Source of the DNA: Alphaproteobacteria bacterium
GTDB lineage: Bacteria > Pseudomonadota > Alphaproteobacteria > Rhizobiales > Xanthobacteraceae
Assembly (NCBI GenBank): GCA_016869215.1
Contig: VGEP01000023.1
Location: 1-64,000 of the forward strand
Direction of reading: 5' to 3'
DNA length: 64,000 nt
Below the pieces are notes generated by a model that was given only the letters and a program-made list of their open reading frames with translations, did not search any database and was not told the origin of the DNA. Both the position numbers and the translations under genes were made by a program. Shown piece after piece: positions 36,899-49,367 of the stretch. Each line of letters begins with the position of its first letter. Position 1 is the stretch's first letter.

Positions 36899-37864
36899 TC
36901 AGTTCAGCTTCACGCCGGTCTGATCGACAATGCGCTTGAAGGCTGCCGCTTCGCTCCTGATGCGCTCGGCCAGCGCCGCCTGGCTGATCGGCGAGGCCTC
37001 CATGCCGAGCTCGTTGAAGCGCTTGCGGATCGCTTCGTCCTTGAGGATTTTGAGCAGTTCAGCGTCGAGCCGCGACACGACGGCGGCGGGCGTCCCCGCG
37101 GGGACATAGACGCCGAGGTTGAGGCCTGCGTCGACGTTGAGCTTGCTGTCGGTCATGGTCGGCCACTGCTTCAGGAACGACGCCCGCTCGCGGCCGAGCA
37201 CCGCCACGACCTTGATCTTGCCGTCGTCGACCAAGCCCTTCACCGAGGTGTAGGTCGTGACCCCGAGCGCGGTGTCGGCCGCGGCAAGGCCGTTCACCAG
37301 CGCGACGCCGCCGCGGTAGGGCACGTGCAGCAGCTTGATGCCGGCCTCGAGCGCGAGCCACTCCACCGCGAGCTGGTTGATGGTGCCGTGGCCGGGCGAG
37401 CCAAAGGCGATCTTGCCAGGCTCGGCCTTGGCCTTCGCGATCAACTCGGCGACGCTGGAAATGCCGCTCTTCGGATGCGTCAGCAGCAGCAGCGGCACGG
37501 TCGCGATGCGCGTGACCGGGATCAGGTCCTTGTAGGGATCGTAGGCGTGTTTCGGCATCAGCGAGGGCACGGTGATGAAGTCGCCGGTCGCGAACAGCAC
37601 GGTGTAACCGTCGGGCGGCGACTTGACCGCGGCGTCGACGCCGATCGTGCCGCTCGCGCCGCTGCGGTTTTCGATCACCACCGGCTGGCCGAGCGCGTCG
37701 GCGAGCTTCTGGCCGACGATGCGCGCGCCGACGTCGGTGACGCCGCCGGCGGGGAACGGCACGATCATTTTGACGGTGCGGCTGGGATAGGTCTGGGCGG
37801 AGGCGGGCGCGGCGAACGGCGCAAGCGCGAGCATTCCGGACATCAGGGCGACGGCAAACCGCAT
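36899..37864 (-). CDS. Bug-type (TctC) tripartite tricarboxylate receptor
   Basis: 321 residues from the ATG at 37864, with AAGAAGGAAACC upstream. Signal peptide ends APASAQ. Bug signatures: YPSRTVKMIVPFPAGGVTDV, QPVVIENRSGASGTIGVDAA, LLHVPYRGGVALVNGLAAAD and WPTMTDSKLNVDAG. It precedes the rhodanese-HAD pair in the same direction but 78 bp away. No TctAB genes are in the window. Confidence 0.9.
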   Translation of the reverse strand: MRFAVALMSGMLALAPFAAPASAQTYPSRTVKMIVPFPAGGVTDVGARIVGQKLADALGQPVVIENRSGASGTIGVDAAVKSPPDGYTVLFATGDFITVPSLMPKHAYDPYKDLIPVTRIATVPLLLLTHPKSGISSVAELIAKAKAEPGKIAFGSPGHGTINQLAVEWLALEAGIKLLHVPYRGGVALVNGLAAADTALGVTTYTSVKGLVDDGKIKVVAVLGRERASFLKQWPTMTDSKLNVDAGLNLGVYVPAGTPAAVVSRLDAELLKILKDEAIRKRFNELGMEASPISQAALAERIRSEAAAFKRIVDQTGVKLN

Positions 37865-37949
37865 GGCGAGGTTTCCTTCTTGTGGCCCGGCTGGCGCGAA
37901 TGGTCCCGCAAAGCGGGTGCGGGCGCAAGGCGCGCGTTCTCCGCGGCGC

Positions 37950-38083
37950 TCAGCGCGGCTGCGGCGCGTCGGCCCAGGCGAGGAAGCGCTCGACGATTTC
38001 GGCGAGCCGCATTGCGTCGCCCGCGCCATGCCATTGCCCGTCCTGCAACCGGCACGAGCGGTGGCAAGTTTGCGCCCGCGCCG
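37950..38083 (-). pseudogene. Possible decayed gene fragment
   Basis: Between the Bug receptor and the lysozyme-like gene a minus-strand frame ends GDAMRLAEIVERFLAWADAP, which looks like a natural amphipathic protein end. No upstream part of a matching protein is left. It could equally be chance. Confidence 0.2.
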
Positions 38084-38701
38084 TCAGCCGGTGACTTCTT
38101 CGCACCAGTCGGCGAACGCCATGACGTGATCCGCATAAAGCTCGGCGCGCGGGCCGCTGCCGTTGTATCGGCGGACGCCTTCGCGCCGGGCGCCCCCGGA
38201 CAGCGCGAAGGTTCGGTCGAGCTCGCGAGTCATCCGCTCGATGCACGGGCCGATATCGTGCCAAAGCAGATTTTCGAAGAAACTCTGGTCGTTGCGAACG
38301 TGCTGCAGATCGTACTGAAAAATGCCATAGCCCTTGTAGACGATTTGAGCCGGTGACAGTCCGCGCAACGCGCGCGCTTTGTTCGCTTCCGCAATCAGCT
38401 TGTTCGTGAACGCTTGGCCGAATTCGTTGCGGAATTCGGCTGTGTTCCTGGGGAACGCGCTTCGCGGAGCGCCGGCGACGTCGCCGCTTGCATCGCCGAC
38501 CATCAGGGGCAGAAGGTCATCGGCGTCCATTGTGCTGCTGCGGCTGATCCAGATGAAGCCGGTTTCCTTGCATGCGATCGCACAGGCAATGGCCGCGTCG
38601 TAGGGCTTTCCGGCCACGGCATTGCCGATCTCGGAGGCGAAGTTCGACATCAACCAGGCTGTGCCCTTGAGAACCTGCTGCTTCGTGAGCGGGAGGGACA
38701 T
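38084..38701 (-). CDS. lysozyme-like (transglycosylase-fold) protein
   Basis: 205 residues. It carries elements of the lysozyme-like superfamily: a Glu in ACKETGFIW at about residue 47, GYGIFQYDLQHV near residue 123 and RRYNGSGPRAELYADHVMAF near residue 178. No signal peptide is seen, so export may need another system, or it could be an effector or phage-like enzyme. It lies next to a low-G+C helical-repeat gene. I could not match it to a named family. Confidence 0.6.
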   Translation of the reverse strand: MSLPLTKQQVLKGTAWLMSNFASEIGNAVAGKPYDAAIACAIACKETGFIWISRSSTMDADDLLPLMVGDASGDVAGAPRSAFPRNTAEFRNEFGQAFTNKLIAEANKARALRGLSPAQIVYKGYGIFQYDLQHVRNDQSFFENLLWHDIGPCIERMTRELDRTFALSGGARREGVRRYNGSGPRAELYADHVMAFADWCEEVTG

Positions 38702-38774
38702 GGCTATGACTCACTTCAGGGATTGAACGACGCAGATGTAGGGGCTGTTCTTGCGCTGAATGACGAGGCCGTCT

Positions 38775-40658
38775 TCATCCAGCGCGACGCGCTTTCGACC
38801 GACCGATCCGGGATCGCCCTCGTTGCCGCCGATGGTTGTGGCGATCCACGGCGAAATTGTTCAAGGTTGCTATCAGAACTTCTTTCGCGTGGCGTTGCAG
38901 GCGAGGAAAGCGATTGGCGTCCGGCCCTGCGCAGGTTCTGAGCGCCTCAACAGCCTGTCGATAAGTCTCCTCGGATACTGGCTGTTCGCGATCTTTTAAG
39001 ACCGAGCCAAGATTTAGTAGGGTTCTAAGATCTGTGAAACTTCCTAATTTATCTTTCCGACCAATGTGTTTGCGTGGCTCTGCGATAAATTGCCGATACA
39101 AATCGGCGTAGACGTTGGAGCCTTCTCGCTGAAAGGCAAGCGCCGCCATATGTGCAATGCTTGATTTCAGATAAGCTCGCTCGTCGTCAGTCCAGGATGA
39201 ACGTGCTTCTAAAACTGCTTTGTCCATTGTCAGCGCGGCGTCGTAAAATTTTCGATTGTCAAACTTGTTTCCAAGCGCGCTCAAGTCATAATCTGTAGTA
39301 GTGATCACATCCAAAAGCTCACCGTTGTCCAGATGTCTTGCAACTCGCTCCACGAACTTGATTGTCTCTAGAGGTTCGTTGGGATCAAAGCTACGTAGTT
39401 CTGCAAGGCTTTCGACTTTCGGAAAGCAATAGGCAATTCCAGATAAGCGCTGGTATTGCGCATCATTATTGGAAACAGCGACAATCTGCATAGCCCTTGC
39501 AGCCATCAACGCATAGTCGGCATCAGTTTCGGCGCTCATTTGTTTGACAAAGGTGAGTTGTTGCCGGCGTATTTGAAGCAATTCCATCGCTACTTCAGCA
39601 GCCATAGTCGTCTGCTGATGATCTTCAAATGTTTTGATCGCTCGTTCCAGCAAGGAGCGAGCCTCACTCAATTGTTCCGGGTTAGGGTCGGCCCAATTGG
39701 ACTTACGAATTAGAATCGCGACATTGACGGCGGCTTCGGAGAATTGGATCGGATCACGAGCATGTTCAGCAATCCTCAGTCTGGACCGAGCCTCGGTCTC
39801 GAGCGCTTGACGCTCTTCTGACGAGGACGTTTGGCGCACAATTTCAGCGGACAGCCGCCAATATTCGGTATCTATCCGACGACGCCAACTATTGGATAAG
39901 GCCGGCGCATCTGTATGCGCTAACCTTTTTAGTTTGACCGAAAGGTGGCGCAACTCATCTACGCTCACCGTTTCGGGTTCGGATAGGGCGACCTGCGTTA
40001 GTCGGGCCGCCTCGAAAGCAATGGCGCCAGCGAGCGCCCCATCAAAATCTTTTGCGCGTTTGTCAAAATCGATCCTCCGTACTTCAATAAGCCCTGTCTT
40101 GAGATCTGTGCCGACGAGCCGGATAATTCCTATGCTGTCATTCTTGATTCGCTGGCCCCAAACCAAAATATCGCCGCCGGTTTGCTCAAGCCAATATTTG
40201 GCACGTTCAATTGCATAGTCATGCGTCTTGGTTTCATCGCCGCTTGGCAATGGCAAAGGAAACGTCATTACATAGAACGGCCGTGTCGTTGGATCATGCC
40301 ACCCCGCGAAGGCTCGAAAAGCTGTTTCAAGTCGGGCATTAATTTCGTTTCCAATTGTGCTTCTTTCGTCGTTAATAATTGGGCATCGGACTATTACGAA
40401 TGCGCCATTGCTAATAGCGCGAATGGTAGCAGCACGCCATCTGCATATGAGGGTGCGCCACAGGCGGCGGCTGGCAAGAAACCCAACCAATGCAACAATT
40501 GTTAGCACCACCAAAGCGGCCGTAACTTCGATGGCCACGTGATGCACGAATTTTTCAGTATTTATGCCGAAAAAGGATTCAATCCATTGCGATAGCGAAC
40601 GCGCGACGGCCTTAACACCCCCCTCTTTAAAGGCCCCCCAAATCCCTTCGAATGCCAT
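38775..40658 (-). CDS. membrane-anchored helical-repeat protein of unknown function
   Basis: About 627 residues from the ATG at 40658; the frame upstream is non-coding. One membrane helix (about residues 43-63, VTAALVVLTIVALVGFLASR) anchors a large soluble part. A domain at about 85-185 contains GGDILVWGQRIKND, seen in some TPR-type proteins of Rhizobiales (from memory). The rest is helical, with TPR-like spacing (LSEARSLLERAIKTFEDHQ). The DNA is visibly lower in G+C than on either side, suggesting recent transfer. No enzymatic motif was found. The adjacent lysozyme-like gene is co-directional. Confidence 0.7.
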   Translation of the reverse strand: MAFEGIWGAFKEGGVKAVARSLSQWIESFFGINTEKFVHHVAIEVTAALVVLTIVALVGFLASRRLWRTLICRWRAATIRAISNGAFVIVRCPIINDERSTIGNEINARLETAFRAFAGWHDPTTRPFYVMTFPLPLPSGDETKTHDYAIERAKYWLEQTGGDILVWGQRIKNDSIGIIRLVGTDLKTGLIEVRRIDFDKRAKDFDGALAGAIAFEAARLTQVALSEPETVSVDELRHLSVKLKRLAHTDAPALSNSWRRRIDTEYWRLSAEIVRQTSSSEERQALETEARSRLRIAEHARDPIQFSEAAVNVAILIRKSNWADPNPEQLSEARSLLERAIKTFEDHQQTTMAAEVAMELLQIRRQQLTFVKQMSAETDADYALMAARAMQIVAVSNNDAQYQRLSGIAYCFPKVESLAELRSFDPNEPLETIKFVERVARHLDNGELLDVITTTDYDLSALGNKFDNRKFYDAALTMDKAVLEARSSWTDDERAYLKSSIAHMAALAFQREGSNVYADLYRQFIAEPRKHIGRKDKLGSFTDLRTLLNLGSVLKDREQPVSEETYRQAVEALRTCAGPDANRFPRLQRHAKEVLIATLNNFAVDRHNHRRQRGRSRIGRSKARRAG

Positions 40659-40788
40659 TTCTAGCCCCCGACAACGATTAGAATCGTCGTCTACTCCGCC
40701 GCCTCGATCCTCTTCTTTCCCGCCGCCCTTGCTTCTTTCCGCCCCATCCGCCTTCGACCTGCGGGCTACGGCGGACAAGACACCGGCA

Positions 40789-43770
<2,982 letters not shown>

Positions 43771-43812
43771 GAAACCCGCCGGTCCGGCCGCAATGAGGGA
43801 AGAAGCTCAGCG

Positions 43813-43827
43813 GAACGTAGTAAGAAC
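43813..43827 (-). promoter_or_regulatory. LexA (SOS) box upstream of uvrA
   Basis: On the plus strand this is GAAC-GTAGTAA-GAAC, a perfect direct repeat with a 7-base spacer; on the uvrA strand it reads GTTC-N7-GTTC, the alphaproteobacterial LexA consensus. It ends 43 bp upstream of the uvrA start. Confidence 0.85.
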
Positions 43828-43916
43828 GGTGGCGTTCCGCCAGCCCGAATTATTGCAGGCCATTCGGCGTTCCGGCGGCGCGCTGTGGACAAATCGAGGC
43901 GGCCGGACCGGCGCGG

Positions 43917-46127
43917 TCAGGGCGCGCGCCGCTGCACCCAGAACTGGTACATGCCGGAAAACGTCGTGGGATTGTCGCGCTCGAAGGCGTGCCATCGGCG
44001 CAGGTCGGTGCGCGTGGGCTCGTCCGGAAAGCGCTCGCCGTAGCGGCCGAGGACGCGCACGTCGGTCTCGAAGCCGAGGAAGGCGAGGCCCGCCTCGTCG
44101 AGGAAGGCTGCGATCTGCGGCAGCGTGAAACGGTGCTCCTGCACGTGGAACACCAGGTCGCGGCAGTCGCTGACCGAAAAGAAGTCGGGGCTCTCGGCGA
44201 CCAGCCGGACCAGGTCGCCTTCCGGCAGCGCCAGCACGTCCTGGCGGAAGCGGCGGATGTCGCCGGCGGTGCGTCCGTAGCCGCGCGCTGCGACGAAATC
44301 GCGCGCGGCGACGATGTGCGGGCGCGCCAATTCGCTGTAGAGCGCGATCCGCATCGCCCCATCGGGCTTGAGCAGCGACAGCAGCACGCGCCAGCCTTCC
44401 AGCGGGTCGCGCAGATGATGCAGCACGCCGCCGCAGTCGATCACGTCGAAGCGGCGCCCGATCGTGCCGAGCTTGAGGATGTCGGCCTGGCCGTATTCGA
44501 TGTTGCGCAGGCCGAGCGCGTCGGTCTGGCGCTTGGCGTAGGCAAGGCTTGCGGCGCTGAGATCGACGGCGAGCACGCGCGCGCCGGCGATGCGCTGCGC
44601 CACGTCGACGAGCTGCTGGCCCGTGCCGCAGCCCGCAACCAGCACTTCGGGATGCGCGCCCGAGCCGGTGCTGCGGAACGGCGCGCCGGGGAATTGGTTG
44701 CGCAGCCGCTCGTCGATCGGCGTCGGGCGGCTTGCGGGCGCGGCTTTGCGCCAGCGCGGGTAGGGGTTCTCTTCGTATTGGGCCTGCACCAGGACCGAGA
44801 CCTCGTCCTCGATCGGGGTCAGGCGCGGCAGCGCCGCGGCGATCCGGCGTTCCGCTTCGGGCTCCGTGATTTGCTGGGCGAGCAGCGCGGCCACCGGCTC
44901 GGGCCAGGCGCTACCGAGCAGGGCGGCGCAATGCTGCAGGCGGTGCAGCGGCTCGTAGGCGGCGAGCGCCGCAACGTGAATGGCCGGAACCGCGCGACCG
45001 CCGGCCAACTCGCGTTCGGTGGTTTCCTTCAGCGCAGCGTGCCGTTTCGCCTCGTCGTCGGCGACGGCAAAGGCGTATTCGTTGAAGAAGCATTGCCGGG
45101 CCAGCGCGGCGTGGAACGCCAGGATATCGGCGTCGGCGGATGCGTCCGGCGCTGCGGCGCATGCGGCGTCGAGCAGGGTCCGCCGCGCCGAGGTGAGATA
45201 GCGCTCCAGCGCGACATCGTCGGAGCGCGCATTCTCCAGAAGGCAGCGCAGCAGCGCGTCGCGCGCCACGTCTGTCAGCGGGCGATTGGCGTAGAGCCGT
45301 GCCGCCGCCAGCCGTTCCGGCCAAGCTGCGGCGGCGGCCGCAATGTCCGCCGCGATGGCGGGATCGGACTTGATGAGCCGCGCCGCATGCCGCGTCAGGT
45401 CGGACGGCCGGCCCCACGGCTCCGACATGGCGCGGATCAGCAGCCCGCGCATTTCTTCGGTCTGTGGAATCGCGGACGGCCGGTACTGAATGCAGCACAG
45501 AAACAGCGCGCGGCTCTCCTGCAGTTCCTCGCGGCGCAACGCGTTCAGCACTGCCTCGATCGCGCGTGGCGCATCGCCGGCACCCAGCAGCGCAACGGCG
45601 AGCGTGTTGTAGCCCGGCACGTAGTCGGGCCTCACCGCCAGGATCTGCTCGAAATGCGATGCGACGGCGGCGTGCCGCGACAGCGAGAGCAGGAGCGAGC
45701 ACAGTTCGTTGTGGGCGTCCATCTGGTCCGGGCGCAACTCGATGGCGCGCAGATAGCAGGCGATGGCGTCGTCGCTGCGTCCCTCGCTGCGATGGACTTT
45801 GCCCAGGCCGATATGGGCATGGAGATGGCCGGGTTCGCGCGCCAGGACGCGCTCGAAGGCGTCGCGGGCCTCGCCGGCGCGTCCGGCGTCCAGGGCGATG
45901 ACGCCGAGATTTTGCAGGCAGCTCGTCAGGCTCGGGTCGAGCGCGAGAGCCTTGCGATAGGCCGCTTCGGCGTCCGTGAGCCTACCGGCCCTATGGTGCG
46001 CAAATGCGTCGGCGGAAAGCCGCGCAGCTTCGCTCTTTGAGGGCGGACGAGGGGTGGATGCAACGGCCGCCGGCGCGCTGCGGACCTGAGCTTGCGCGGC
46101 TCGCCGCTGCCGTCTGTTCATTGCCAA
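43917..46127 (-). CDS. TPR-repeat SAM-dependent methyltransferase
   Basis: 736 residues. The N-terminal about 200 residues contain TPR units ([55 protein letters not shown]). A middle helical region follows, then a methyltransferase domain with motif [17 protein letters not shown] near residue 500, [17 protein letters not shown] and [12 protein letters not shown] class I SAM fold is clear; the target is unknown. Many Rhizobiales have such TPR-methyltransferases. It ends 147 bp from the uvrA start. Confidence 0.85.
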   Translation of the reverse strand: MAMNRRQRRAAQAQVRSAPAAVASTPRPPSKSEAARLSADAFAHHRAGRLTDAEAAYRKALALDPSLTSCLQNLGVIALDAGRAGEARDAFERVLAREPGHLHAHIGLGKVHRSEGRSDDAIACYLRAIELRPDQMDAHNELCSLLLSLSRHAAVASHFEQILAVRPDYVPGYNTLAVALLGAGDAPRAIEAVLNALRREELQESRALFLCCIQYRPSAIPQTEEMRGLLIRAMSEPWGRPSDLTRHAARLIKSDPAIAADIAAAAAAWPERLAAARLYANRPLTDVARDALLRCLLENARSDDVALERYLTSARRTLLDAACAAAPDASADADILAFHAALARQCFFNEYAFAVADDEAKRHAALKETTERELAGGRAVPAIHVAALAAYEPLHRLQHCAALLGSAWPEPVAALLAQQITEPEAERRIAAALPRLTPIEDEVSVLVQAQYEENPYPRWRKAAPASRPTPIDERLRNQFPGAPFRSTGSGAHPEVLVAGCGTGQQLVDVAQRIAGARVLAVDLSAASLAYAKRQTDALGLRNIEYGQADILKLGTIGRRFDVIDCGGVLHHLRDPLEGWRVLLSLLKPDGAMRIALYSELARPHIVAARDFVAARGYGRTAGDIRRFRQDVLALPEGDLVRLVAESPDFFSVSDCRDLVFHVQEHRFTLPQIAAFLDEAGLAFLGFETDVRVLGRYGERFPDEPTRTDLRRWHAFERDNPTTFSGMYQFWVQRRAP

Positions 46128-46202
46128 ATCCGTTCGCGTGGCCGGCCGGAATCGAATCGTGCGCCACGTTACCAGATCGTCGCACCTTGCTCGTAAAGCA
46201 AA

Positions 46203-46222
46203 GGCCGGCCTCGCGGCCGGCC
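46203..46222 (-). terminator. Terminator of the first Omp gene
   Basis: GGCCGGCC (46203-46210) pairs with GGCCGGCC (46215-46222) around TCGC. On the minus strand it is followed by TTTGCTTTA. Confidence 0.75.
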
Positions 46223-46249
46223 CTGCTCACCCCCCGATTGTTCGCTGGT

Positions 46250-46942
46250 TCAGCGCGTCGGGCCAAAGCGATAGTTGATGCCGGCGCGCACGATGCTGGT
46301 GTCGAGGCGCACGTCGGTCGGGCCGGCAACGCCGGTGCACACCGCAGCGCTGCACGACATCTTGCCGAGGTCGGCGTAGAGATACTCGACCTTCGCCGTC
46401 CACGGTCCGGCCAGCGCCCATTCGATGCCGGCGCCGGCCGTCCAGCCCACTTCGGTAGAGCTCTGGGTGCCGCCGCCGCCGACCGCCTCGATGTCGCCGA
46501 ATGCCGCGCCGCCGGTGATGTAGGGCAGTACGCTGCCGAAGGCGTGTCCGACGCGGCCGCGGACGGTTGCGAGCCAGTTGTTGCGGGTCTGGCAGTTCGG
46601 CACGCAGTTGGTCGTGGTCGAGCCGCGGATGTTGCTCCAGGAGCCGTCGCCTTCCAGGCCGAGCACCCAGTTGCCGGTCTGCCAGTTGACGCCGAGCGTG
46701 CCGCCGAGCAGCGCGCCGTCGACGTTGAATCGTCCGGTGGACAGGCCGGTCGCGGTGTCGGTCCAGCGCGAGTCGCCGAAGCCGTAGCCGCCCTGGATGC
46801 CGAGGTACCAGCCGCTCCAGTTGTACGCCAGCGGCACATAGGCCGGAGCCTTGGCCGGCATGCGCGCCGGAATATCGGCGGCGAGAGCGGGCGACGCTGC
46901 AAACGCAAATGACGCGACGCCTGCGAGCAACAAACGCTTCAT
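46250..46942 (-). CDS. outer-membrane beta-barrel protein (Omp31-like), paralogue A
   Basis: 230 residues from the ATG at 46942, with GGAGG ten bases upstream. Signal peptide MKRLLLAGVASFAFAASPAL. The mature barrel starts SGWYLGIQGGYGFGDSRWTD and has the alternating strands typical of Omp25/Omp31 proteins, ending VRAGINYRF-like IVRAGINYRFGPTR. Such porin-like proteins are major surface proteins of Rhizobiales. First of three tandem paralogues. Confidence 0.9.
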   Translation of the reverse strand: MKRLLLAGVASFAFAASPALAADIPARMPAKAPAYVPLAYNWSGWYLGIQGGYGFGDSRWTDTATGLSTGRFNVDGALLGGTLGVNWQTGNWVLGLEGDGSWSNIRGSTTTNCVPNCQTRNNWLATVRGRVGHAFGSVLPYITGGAAFGDIEAVGGGGTQSSTEVGWTAGAGIEWALAGPWTAKVEYLYADLGKMSCSAAVCTGVAGPTDVRLDTSIVRAGINYRFGPTR

Positions 46943-47247
46943 GACAAAACCTCCACTGACTGCCGGCGCCGCCACGTCGGAGGCGCTCGTTCGTTCGCAG
47001 CTGAGGTCTGTCTAGACGAAGCGAACGCGCAATTGGTCGCGCGCGCGCAACACCCTCACCGGCGCGCCGTGGCGGGAAGCCGGGCGAATTCGGGCGGCAT
47101 TGCGACGGCGGAACAAAAGCCCGAACCGGTTACCGCAAATCGCACTCCGCTACCGCCGGGGCGGGTTCCGGCGCGCACGTCGCGGCATGCGCCGAAAAAC
47201 AAAGGGCCGGCGCGAGGCCGGCCCTTTGATCGGAGATGCACGCCGCG
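46943..47247. other. Intergenic between Omp paralogues, no gene
   Basis: 305 bases. It holds the terminator at 47201-47227 and the probable promoter of the Omp gene at 46942; no coding sequence or repeat was recognised. Confidence 0.6.
47201..47227 (-). terminator. Terminator of the second Omp gene
   Basis: AAAGGGCCGGC pairs with GCCGGCCCTTT around a short loop. On the minus strand it is followed by TTTGTTTTTC. Confidence 0.8.
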
Positions 47248-47898
47248 TCAGGGCATGAAGCGATAGTTGACCGCGCCGCGGATGATGTCGTTGTCGAGAC
47301 TGCCGACCGCCGCTGTCACGCCGGCTGCATTGCGAACGTTGAAACCATCCAGCGACACGTGCAGGTATTCGAGCCGCGCGCTCCACCATTGATTGAAGGC
47401 GTAGTCGACTCCCACCCCGATCGCCCAGCCGATGCTGGTGTCGTCGCCGGTGAACCCAGGCGCACTGGCCGAGCGTCCGCCGTAGGCGAGGCCGGCGGTG
47501 AAGTAGGGTAGCCAGCGGTCCATGACGGAATAGCCAACCCGGCCGCGGAGGGTTCCGAACCAGTCGAGGTCTTGGCTGACGGAAATCGTCGCGCCGTTGC
47601 TGGCTACGACGCTCCTGCTGCCGCTCTGGCCGCTGATCTGGATGTCGGTTTCGATACCGAACACCCAGCGGCTCATTTGCATATTGTAGCCGACTTGGCC
47701 GCCGAAAACGATGCCGTCGACCTGATCGCCCAGCCCGCCGCCGAGATTGAGGCCTGCGTACCAGCCGCCCCAGTGGAACGGAAGAATTGCGGGTCCGCGC
47801 ACCGGAGCCATTTCCATCCGGCTCGGCCTGATGTCTGCCGCGAAGCTAGATGCCGTCATGGCTGCGAGAGCCACGGTCGCAACGATAAGACGCTTCAT
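47248..47898 (-). CDS. outer-membrane beta-barrel protein (Omp31-like), paralogue B
   Basis: 216 residues from the ATG at 47898 (GTGGAG upstream). Signal peptide MKRLIVATVALAAMTASSFA. The barrel begins WGGWYAGLNLGGGLGDQVDG and ends RGAVNYRFMP, with the aromatic C terminus expected for BAM recognition (here Phe-Met-Pro). It is the most divergent of the three paralogues. A 352-bp region upstream separates it from the third. Confidence 0.88.
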   Translation of the reverse strand: MKRLIVATVALAAMTASSFAADIRPSRMEMAPVRGPAILPFHWGGWYAGLNLGGGLGDQVDGIVFGGQVGYNMQMSRWVFGIETDIQISGQSGSRSVVASNGATISVSQDLDWFGTLRGRVGYSVMDRWLPYFTAGLAYGGRSASAPGFTGDDTSIGWAIGVGVDYAFNQWWSARLEYLHVSLDGFNVRNAAGVTAAVGSLDNDIIRGAVNYRFMP

Positions 47899-48250
47899 GA
47901 CGCACTCCACTCCCGCGCCCCTTGCGGGCCCTTGTTGCTCTGAGAATTTTCTCAGTTGTGCCGATGTTAAGGCTTTTTGGTGCGAAAAAGCGTATCCGAA
48001 AGGCCACACCTGCGCAAATATGGCGCATCCGATCGTTCAAGTTATCCACTTGAAATAGCGAGCGTTTTTGAGAGTGTTCGGAGCGCTCTGCGGAATTTCT
48101 GTGCGCTGGCGGGGGAAATTTCCGAAATCGGGCGATTTTCCGGCGGCCGCGCGCAGGCGAGGGCAGGGCGGCGCAGCCGGGTTGCCCGGCTGCTCGCGCA
48201 TCCCGCAGTTGGACGCGGGACGCACATGCTGCGACGTCTCGGACGTTGCG
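47899..48250. other. Intergenic region with operator-like palindrome
   Basis: 352 bases. Upstream of paralogue B lies a perfect 19-bp inverted repeat TTCAAGT-N5-ACTTGAA (48036-48054). The rest is AT-richer and holds no gene. Confidence 0.6.
48036..48054. promoter_or_regulatory. Operator-like inverted repeat upstream of paralogue B
   Basis: TTCAAGT at 48036-48042 and ACTTGAA at 48048-48054, separated by TATCC. It lies 138 bp from the Omp start at 47898. The binding protein is unknown. Confidence 0.4.
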
Positions 48251-48928
48251 TCAGAACTTGTAGTTCAGGCCGACGCGCAACAGGTGCGTCTTGAAGCTGA
48301 CGTAGGTCGGCGAGATCGCGCTGCACGCCAGGCTGCAATCGAAATCGCCGAGATCGGCATAGAGATATTCGCCCTTGGCCGACCAGTTGCCCATGAAGGC
48401 GTATTCGATGCCGCCGCCGACGGTCCAGCCGATCCGGGTCTTGCTTGCGGCGGTCATGCCCGGCGCCGCGGCCTTGATCTCGCCCGCGGCCAGGCCGCCG
48501 GTCATGTAGGGAAGGACACGGTCGAAGGCGTAGCCGATGCGGCCGCGCACCGTGGTGAGCCAGGTGGCGCTGGTTTCGCAGCCGGCACCGCAATTGGTCG
48601 TGGTGGTGCCTTTGATCCAGCTCCAAGCGGCGTCGGCTTCGAGGCCGAACACTGTGCCGCCGGTCTGGACGTTGTATCCCAACGTGCCGCCGAGCAGGGC
48701 GCCGTCGACGTTGAAGTTGCCCGTGGTCGCAGCAACGTTGGTCCAGTTCGACGTGCCGGAGCCGTAGCCGCCGAGGATGCCGGCGTAGAGGCCGGTCCAG
48801 GTGAAGAACGGTACGAAGGCCGGCGCTCGCAGCGGCGGCGCGCGCCGCGACGGCGGCGGATCGGCCGCCATCGCCGCCCCGGCCGAAAGCGCCATCACGG
48901 CGGCGGTTGCGAGCAAGAGTCGTTTCAT
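48251..48928 (-). CDS. outer-membrane beta-barrel protein (Omp31-like), paralogue C
   Basis: 225 residues from the ATG at 48928, with GGGAGA nearby. Signal peptide ends AGAAMAAD. The barrel starts WTGLYAGILGGYGSGTSNWT and ends HLLRVGLNYKF with a C-terminal Phe. Closely related to paralogue A: both contain FNVDGALLGGTLG and a Cys pair near residue 120. Confidence 0.9.
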   Translation of the reverse strand: MKRLLLATAAVMALSAGAAMAADPPPSRRAPPLRAPAFVPFFTWTGLYAGILGGYGSGTSNWTNVAATTGNFNVDGALLGGTLGYNVQTGGTVFGLEADAAWSWIKGTTTTNCGAGCETSATWLTTVRGRIGYAFDRVLPYMTGGLAAGEIKAAAPGMTAASKTRIGWTVGGGIEYAFMGNWSAKGEYLYADLGDFDCSLACSAISPTYVSFKTHLLRVGLNYKF

Positions 48929-49367
48929 CGGGGTCTCCCTGCCCGCGCGGACGTGGCTTTGATTGTCGACCGGGTCGTTACGCACAGGATTTGCACAGCC
49001 TGTGAATATGTGAGTCGCGCGGAAAGGGCGTCGTGAAACTGCAACAGCGGCAAGGAAATCGTTCGCTGCGGGCCGCGGCCGCCCGGCTGGGGATAGCTGT
49101 GGGCGGGTGGGGAAACGAGGCGGGGCTTGCGTTCCAGGATTGCGGCGTGATAAGAACAAAAAGAGAACATTGCCGCGGCCGCCGTTGCGCGCTACGGCCG
49201 CGGCATTTTGTGGATAACGGCTTTCGCGCTTGTGGCGCGGGACCCGGGCACTAGGTTGCGAAGCGACATTTGGTTGCGAGCGAAGACACACTTGGCTGCG
49301 GAGCGCGGCGGCGGTCGCCGGGTTTCAGCGCCAAACGGCGAAGCGGGCGGCGGAGCGGGAGAGCGTC
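48929..49367. other. Intergenic region with ssb promoter
   Basis: 439 bases between the third Omp gene and ssb. It contains the LexA box (49154-49168) and a candidate promoter with TTGCGT at 49127-49132 and TAAGAA at 49151-49156 (18-base spacer). No other gene or repeat was recognised. Confidence 0.6.
49154..49168 (+). promoter_or_regulatory. LexA (SOS) box upstream of ssb
   Basis: GAAC-AAAAAGA-GAAC, a perfect direct repeat with 7-base spacer, the alphaproteobacterial SOS box. It overlaps the putative -10 (TAAGAA at 49151) and lies about 200 bp before the ssb start. Confidence 0.85.

Noticed and set aside
43989-46040. Plus-strand frame of 683 codons over the TPR-methyltransferase
   Set aside because: Shadow of the minus-strand gene, which has recognisable TPR and SAM motifs.
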